From positions 5,518,001 to 5,582,000 of the forward strand of contig JAVTVX010000010.1 in assembly GCA_033439265.1 (NCBI GenBank): a DNA stretch of 64,000 nucleotides. The letters run 5' to 3'. Of the stretch, positions 58,201 through 64,000 are shown piece after piece (position 1 is the stretch's first letter; every line of letters begins with the position of its first letter). The notes under the pieces were generated by a model. The model searched no databases. It worked only from the letters and a program-made list of their open reading frames with translations, and was not told where the DNA came from. The translations under genes were made by a program, and so were the position numbers. This stretch comes from Dillenia suffruticosa (Eukaryota > Streptophyta > Magnoliopsida > Dilleniales > Dilleniaceae).

Positions 58201-59705
58201 CACCATCATGCCAACCACTTTCATGCCCAATTACCAACCATCATCACCTCCATTCTGCCTTTTGCCCAACTAAACCCTTTTGAACTAGCACTACATCAGG
58301 AGGCCTGTTCCTTGCTGAATCTGTAAACGTATGTACTCTGATTTAAAGAGGCAATTACTGCTTTGGATGACATAAAGTCTGCTGAAAATGATGCATAAAT
58401 TATCATGGATTGTACTACTAAAGTTTTGACATTAAGGAACAAGTGCTTGTTACTAGCTTTCACTGTGGAAGGACATAACATAGTATGTCATAATAACACT
58501 TGAAACAAACTTTCAACAGTAAATAAAGTAAATAAGGTGAAACAACTATATGATAACCTTAATGTCTCCAATAAAAAATGGTTTTACATTCCTCGCTGAA
58601 AGGAATTATATATTTTATTTTCAAATTTTTATTCCTTTGGTATGTCAAAGTAAATTGATTTGGTTAATTTTACAAAAATTTCTGGTGTTGGAACATGACA
58701 CAAGCATGCATCAAAAGTGCTATTATTCACAATTTGAAATTCATTTTCCTTAGAATTGGATTGTTGCACTCATATTGCTTAATCCATTGCATCACACAAC
58801 ATTATGGCCATTGAACATGGAATTCATATCTATTGCAAAGCATACATTTAAAGAGAATTATGCATATGACCTTTGCGTAGGATCAACAGAATTTCTTATG
58901 TTGAAGAAATGGGAACAGAAGGAAGCAATGTGATCTGGCATGTTTGTTTCACGACATCATTTAGGTCTCTTGCATGAGATCCTTTCACATAAAATATAAG
59001 ATTGACTAAGAATTTTTTTGGTTGTGAAAGAGTCGTGAACTGTTGAGAGTTACGGCATTACTGCTCCGCTGTGGGACAAGGAATTTCAACAGTGTGAAAA
59101 GATTTTTGAAACAGTTGGAACTGGAGAATTTTTGCATTTGAAACTGTAAGTGATCAATTTGCAACGGTCAAAAAGGAAAAAAGCAACATTGTTCCATTAT
59201 TCAATTCACTACTTTTGCCCATATATTATTGCACTAATTAGAGAGCCCTCACTCATACATCTAGATAAAAGCCTCTAAATAAAACTAAAGGGGCAGCTGT
59301 GGTCTGTACATGTGGATCTGTCCTCCATAGTATCCCGAAACCGTAAGTGGCTTTTGAGCTGTTTAAGTGAATGATTTCATGTATGTAAGAGTTGTGATGG
59401 GTTGATCCTTTTGTCTATTATCATGCGATTGAACAACAGTTCCCTTATTTCTGTTGTCACTGGGAACATGTTGACCTTGGTTTATTTCATTGTACTACTG
59501 AGGATTATTATTCTAGTGGTTTCACCGATCACTTCTTTTTGTGCTCCTTGTGTCTACAGAAGAGAGTGAAGATCCTGATGCATCCACACCAATACCCTTG
59601 GATGATGGCTTGCCAATCGACTATAATGCAATTGAGGCTGTTCAATGCTTGATAGAGCATCACAATGCGATTTTCACCGATGCGAATGAGACAATCTGGA
59701 GATGA
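47363..59705 (+). CDS. RhoGAP-domain protein (9 exons, 377 aa)
   Basis: Exons: 47363-47423, 47499-47761, 50018-50080, 50183-50201, 53682-53780, 53873-53950, 54059-54303, 57404-57563, 59560-59705. All phases agree and the product ends NETIWR before TGA. Residues 1-130 are Lys/Ala-rich and helical (KLKEAGQSAG, ERILSAAAST). The RhoGAP fold spans about 136-325: FGVPIEITV, IPHILVKCADYLILSG, VIQNLVSLYNQ, LPEPLTTFELYNEI, LEFVTALLLRVSQKSVLNK and LAMEMAPIILW. Such proteins stimulate GTP hydrolysis by Rho/ROP GTPases. Where most RhoGAPs have GIFR, this one has LFK (K177), so the catalytic arginine finger seems absent. The layout and length fit the single-copy plant RhoGAP family represented in Arabidopsis by At5g61530. 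Intron 7 begins with GC. Confidence 0.9.
47762..50017 (+). other. Intron 2 of the RhoGAP gene
   Basis: A 2.26-kb intron (GT at 47762, AG ending 50017). It holds an old LINE fragment at about 48290-49560; the remainder is AT-rich with no gene. Confidence 0.8.
48290..49560 (+). mobile_element. LINE ORF2 3' fragment (decayed)
   Basis: Plus-strand frames read KSQRRFLWGSG near 48355-48390, and later MWKVNVPTRLAFSYAA, then NLLRRGVLAYQCFPCEWR near 49270-49400. These match the C-terminal part of plant LINE reverse transcriptases, ending in the zf-RVT cysteine motif. There are many stops and no intact ORF. Confidence 0.65.
50890..51300. repeat. Three imperfect ~130-bp repeats with long A tracts
   Basis: Units share CAGCTTCAGT(T/C)GA, ACAGAGCAG, GATAGAA(G/A)TTGAAGAATAGA and ACACAGCAACAA strings, separated by runs of 10-28 A. 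The open frames on the minus strand here are low-complexity artefacts. Confidence 0.6.
52200..53469 (+). mobile_element. TRIM-like non-autonomous LTR retrotransposon in intron 4
   Basis: Two direct repeats (52200-52460 and about 53195-53469) start TGTTGGAAATAATAGAG and TATCAGAAATAATAGAG and share ATATTGTTTTTCCTCC near their ends. A purine tract GCTTGAGGGGAAG (53182-53194) sits directly before the second repeat, the classic copia-type position. The first repeat is followed by TGGTAGC, like a decayed tRNA-Met primer site. The ~730-bp interior has no pol gene. The second LTR has an 18-bp insertion. No clean target duplication is visible. Confidence 0.75.
54666..55141. mobile_element. hAT-like MITE in intron 7
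   Basis: The left end GTACCCGTTTGGTAAGG and right end CTCTCAAACGGGCACC are inverted repeats of the (G)TGCCCGTTTG type common in plant hAT MITEs. The ~475-bp interior is A/T-rich, non-coding, and contains (AAAGTTA)n repeats near 54810-54860. The right terminal motif is duplicated at 55147-55159. An 8-bp target duplication is not evident. Confidence 0.65.
55736..55987 (+). mobile_element. SINE in intron 7
   Basis: A ~250-bp element ending in an A-rich tail (55968-55987) is flanked by a perfect 9-bp target duplication GGCATTTGT (55727-55735 and 55988-55996). A GGTTCAATTC string near 55791 resembles a pol III B box. The head is tRNA-like at best. Confidence 0.65.
57564..59559 (+). other. Intron 8 of the RhoGAP gene
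   Basis: About 2.0 kb, GT-AG. I recognise no gene or element in it. Confidence 0.75.
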
Positions 59706-61562
59706 CTTTCATTTCTAATTCTTCTGTGACTAGTTGAATGTGGATGTTCATTATCGGATTCGCTGTGACAATGACAGTACAACCACTGAACTCACTCTCA
59801 GGTTCCAAATTTTAGCCACGAAAGGCTGCAGGTGTTGGAATTATTTCCTATTTCTTCAGGTGTGGGCTTTGTATCTAAGAAAAAGAGACTTCAATTCTGA
59901 ATCTTTGAGCACTTGAAAACTTGTTGGATTGTCATGTTTGTTTGTGTGTAAAGTCAGTCTCCTGCCTCTATGAATACTTAGATTAATAAGAAAGCCTATT
60001 ATTTTTGGTTCTCCCCTATGCTTTTAGTGTTTATTCAAGTTAGATTTGCTCCATTTGATTTTGTTAGTATTACCCATGTGTAGTAGTTCAAAAACTGCAG
60101 TTGGTATATCATGAATGACACCCTTTAAGCCTCTATTCAGGAAATCATGCCAAGGGCCATTCTTTTCCTGCTATGGGTTGGTGATGTGATGTTTCCTATC
60201 ATGAGTGACACCCTTTAGGCAATTTGCGAGTTTCATGGATTGCTTGAATTTTGATGATGCTTTTAGACATTTGTCCACCCTATGAAAAGATCATCCAGTT
60301 AGATGATTCGCCGCTCATAGTAACATCAAAGGAATAACGGATTTTTCAGCAACGTTGTAATTTTTGTTTGTTAATGTTGCATGGTGAATATGGCATGTCT
60401 AGCCATGGCATGCAACATAGATATATAACTAGATAATTTATTATTATTATTAGATATCTTCTAATAATTAAATGGGGATAATTATTTAAATGATAATTAT
60501 GTTACTTATCTATGTAATAATTACCCTATCCCAAATTTGATGTGACAAACTCATTTGTTGAGTCGGGCTCTTTTTAGTAATTTCTAAACTGATAAGAAAT
60601 AAAACTCTTGAGATAAAGTACATGCATGATTTAGGGAAAAGAACAATAACAATAAATTGATTTTAATTTTAAATTTTGGGTCAACTGTTTGAGGTCAATA
60701 TCGAAGAAATAATAGAAAAAACTATCCATAAAAATTAATAATAATAATAATAATAATAATATATTAATTCAATTGATTCGAATTCTCATACATCATTTAT
60801 TTGTATCTAAAGTGATCTTTTCAATTAAATTTTTGACATTTATATTTTTACGAATAAATTGATCAATATTTTTAATGAAATATTCTAATATTTTACTAAA
60901 TTTCTTACATTTAAAATCTTATTCCTAAAAAAAAAAAGGATACGCTTATGAAAATATATGTAAGATATTTTTCACCTTATATACATAGAATTCTATTTTC
61001 TGTAGGTCCCATTCTCCGAAGAGGCACCATCACTAAGCCTTAGGGATTTACAACGTGAAATTAGTGGGGTCAATCCGGTAACACCATTCCCACGTACGCA
61101 AGAAGGTGCATTAGGCGCAATATGATTTCATATTTGCAAGTACCGCAAAAATTCAAATAAATAGAGATGGAGGGTGGCCATGAATCGCTAACTAAAGCAT
61201 ACAAGAACAAAACATCCGATAAAATATGATATTAATCAAAATCAATTGTAGATTAATGAATTTATTTAAATATAATAATGATAAAAATAGAGATGAAATG
61301 ATTACATTAGTTTATGTTTAGGGTTTTTCCTTTAATTTTGGTGAAATAAATTAAGTTTTATTAAATATTCTGCAAATGCATTACACAACGTATTCCATGA
61401 TTCACATAAACAGTAGGGCGAAAAAATTATATTCCAAAGTTGTGAAAGATCTACCTATTTATTTGCTAAATTAGATGATTGAGTTTCTACGGTCGGTGAT
61501 ATTTAGACCGATCATTTGTAAATACAATCTATCATGCCCTTAGAGAGATTAATAGAATATTT
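59706..61562. other. 3' UTR of the RhoGAP gene and intergenic DNA
   Basis: The RhoGAP 3' UTR probably ends near an ATTAATAAG signal at about 59982-59990. A short duplicated string ATGA(A/G)TGACACCCTTTA occurs near 60110 and 60201. An (AAT)n microsatellite lies at about 60738-60762. No gene is visible beyond. Confidence 0.5.
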
Positions 61563-61760
61563 ACTGACCACCGGTGGCTTAGTTGGCTTAGTGACTGATA
61601 CCCTTATGATTGGGGTTTCGATCCCCATGGGCACGGAAAAAAGCCAATGTTAGGAGACCTGCCCCCTTCGAGCCTTGTAATGATCAATTCAGATTAGTCG
61701 GGGTGAAATTCCGGATATTTGGTGATGACCAAGTCAAGGTACCCAAAAAAAAAATAATAA
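61563..61760 (+). mobile_element. tRNA-derived SINE
   Basis: A pol III A box TGGCTTAGTTGG (61575-61586) and a B box GGTTTCGATCCC (61614-61625, one change from consensus) lie about 27 nt apart. The ~200-bp element ends in an A-rich tail (about 61744-61760). A 7-bp AT-rich target duplication AATATTT flanks it (61556-61562 and 61761-61767). It is not a tRNA gene, because the arms do not fold and the body continues past the B box. Confidence 0.75.
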
Positions 61761-61799
61761 AATATTTGAATTTATATTCTGAAAATTTGGATAATTGAT

Positions 61800-63640
61800 T
61801 TTACAACAAAAAAATACAATTTTAACGATCGATTTAACGATAAAAAATTTTTCATTGTTAGTGACGCATCACAAAAATTTTAATTTCTAATTTCTATTGC
61901 TAAATTTAGTGACGGAATCTGAAATCCATCACTAACGTACAAGAGACGCAATAACATGCACATGCACGCGCCCCAACCCTGCTGGCTTCCGCTCTCGTGC
62001 ATGCACACGTGCCTAGTGACTTCTTTTTTTGCAAAAAATGCTATTAGCCCGGCTCAAACTTTCGTGAGAAATGTTAGAGTTGTCACAATTACCGTACCAC
62101 AATAGTTAACTTATCTTTTTCTTTTTTTTTTATTTGCTATTTTATTGTCACATTTTTTTAATAATAATAAAATAATATAAAATAATAACTTGTTATAAAA
62201 TAATAAAATAAAAAAATGATAGCTTAAAATAAAAAAATAAAAGATTTAAAAAAATAAAATAATAATATTTAAAAAAAATAAAATATAACATATTAATTAA
62301 AAAATGATAACTTATTATAAAATAATAAAATAATAAAATGCTAACTTAAAATAAAATAATAAATGAATTAAAAAATATATTAATATTATTCTTAAAAAAT
62401 AAAATATAAAAAAATGAAATAAAATACTATTTTAAAATATTATAAAATAATAAATATGATTTGTTAATACAAAATAATAAAATAATAGAAAATAAAATAA
62501 ATTAACATATGATTTGTTAATGTGATTTTTTTTAGTTTGTTATCTTACATTCACATTTTATTAATAATAATAAAATAATATAAAATGATGATTTATTATA
62601 AAATAATAAAATAATAAAATATTAATTTAAAATAAAAACATTTTAATCTTAAATTTAATGACGGTTTCCATAAATCCATGGTTAAATCAGATATAAGGAA
62701 TGTGTGACAAAATTAGCCATGAATTTCACATATCCGCTAATTTTAGTAACGGATTTTCAAAATCTATCGCTAACATTAGCGACGGATTTTAAGAATCCGT
62801 TGCTAAAGCACATTTGCACGCACTCTCATCTCTATTCTTTTTTCCATCAACCTGGGGTCATTTTTTTTTATTGAACTTTCCTTACCGTCTATTTTTTTTC
62901 CTCTATCTTAGGGTATTTTTTTTCTTTTTCTATTTCCGTAAAACTTTTCTTACTATTTAAATTCGATTTTTGATTATATTGGTGGTAAATGAAGAAATAA
63001 AATTTTTTGAGGTAAAAATATAAATTTGATTAATTAAGATAGAATAACAAATTATTTTTCTTGATTCATCTAATAAAATGACCGTGATTTGTTAATTTTA
63101 TTATCAACTTTTTTGATTTACCTAATAAAATAAATAATAAAATAATAAAATAAAATATAAAATGCTAATTTAAAATTAAATAATAAAAGATTTAAAAAAT
63201 AAAATAATATTATTATTTAAAAAATATAATATAAAAAATAAAATAAAATGCTAATTTAAAATATTATTTAAAATATTATCAAATAATAAATCTCATTTGT
63301 TAATATAAAATAATAAAATAAAATATAAAATACTAATTATTTTTTTTATAAAAAAGAAAATATTAAGTTTAGCGACGGATTTCTGGAATCTGTCGCTAAG
63401 TTAGCAATGAACTGTTATATCCATTGCTAGCTTAGCGATAGATTCAATCCGTCGCTAATTTAACGACAGATAACGTTTCCATCGCTAATTTAATCCTTTT
63501 TTAAAATTATCATTTTATATTATATTTTCTTATTTTATATTTTATTTTCTTATTTTATTATTCTTTTTCTTTTTTATTTTATTTTTTTGAAACCCTATAA
63601 TAGTCTGTAAATGGACAGCCGTCTTTTAGTACCCACCCGT
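61800..63640. repeat. CACTA-like subterminal palindrome array in AT-rich DNA
   Basis: At least five palindromic units of the type TTAGCGACGGATT...AATCCGTCGCTAA occur at about 61906-61935, 62776-62806, 63368-63399, 63432-63458 and 63461-63488. Long (A)TAAAATAATA stretches separate them. Such palindromes are typical of plant CACTA transposon subterminal regions, and a decayed CACTACAA-like end may lie at 61798-61815. No transposase is present. Confidence 0.6.
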
Positions 63641-64000
63641 CTCATTGCTGCCATTTTTCGAAACTACTATTTGATGTACTTGCCAAACGAGATGTATTGC
63701 TGGACGTAGATATATGATCTATTGTTTTCCTTACTGATGACGCTGATAAATGAAGATAAACAATTAAATTTTAAAAGACGATTGAACTATTTATAAGAAA
63801 AGTGAACTGACATAGAAGATGAAGAATATGAATAGTGAATTCGATAGCAGCGATTGATGAAAAATTATTTATTAGACATTTGTAAAATTATTTATTGTTA
63901 AAAATTATCCATTTGTTGAGAATTGTAATATTTACTATATATTCAATTCGATTTCGTTATTCAAAATATATTAAAAAAAAGATATGGTTAAAAATATTTC
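63641..64000. other. AT-rich end of window
   Basis: No gene, repeat or RNA is recognisable here. Confidence 0.4.

Noticed and set aside
61575-61625. A tRNA gene suggested by A and B boxes
   Set aside because: No cloverleaf can be formed, and the sequence continues into an A-tailed SINE body with a target duplication.

Overview
This window is plant nuclear DNA, almost certainly from an angiosperm and probably a woody dicot. The evidence is spliced genes with GT-AG introns up to about 3.5 kb, AT-rich intergenic DNA, many plant transposon families, and an endogenous plant pararetrovirus. I cannot name the species.

Layout. 1-3.6 kb: AT-rich, no gene. 3.6-5.9 kb: an intact three-exon hexose/H+ symporter gene (STP family, 508 aa). 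6.2-27.1 kb: a tandem duplication of a ~2.7-kb host segment that carries a broken PPR gene fragment. The first unit is split by two antisense-oriented Ty3/gypsy Tat-type LTR elements and a Pack-MULE that carries a piece of an aspartyl protease gene. The second unit keeps the empty site of the first LTR element, which gives its exact ends and 5-bp target duplication.

27.1-46.2 kb: a ~19.1-kb array of three copies of one petuvirus/florendovirus-like endogenous caulimovirid. Copy A (-, nearly a whole genome), copy B (+, both large ORFs open) and copy C (-, 3' part only) lie head-to-head (A/B) and tail-to-tail (B/C). Each full copy encodes a movement/coat/protease/RT/RNase H polyprotein (1891 aa), a 63-aa small ORF and a 463-aa ORF2 of unknown function, then a homopolymer A tract and an intergenic region with TATA box and poly(A) signal. 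Copy A has one nonsense codon in each large ORF. Copy C has a 2-bp frameshift in ORF2 and has lost most of ORF1. Copy B is open throughout but has no viral promoter in cis. The array is bounded by a 44-bp direct repeat and ends in a scrambled mosaic of viral and flanking scraps, as expected for repair-mediated capture rather than integrase.

46.3-60 kb: a nine-exon RhoGAP-domain gene (377 aa). It begins about 1.1 kb from the viral array, and its large introns hold a LINE fragment, a TRIM-like LTR element, a hAT-like MITE and a SINE. Its arginine-finger position carries lysine, and one intron uses a GC donor. 60-64 kb: AT-rich intergenic DNA with a tRNA-derived SINE and an array of CACTA-like subterminal palindromes.

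The host genes show no operon-like relationship. The main interest is the structure of the viral array: a ~7.6-kb near-perfect palindrome next to an expressed-looking gene, which could be a natural source of double-stranded viral RNA.
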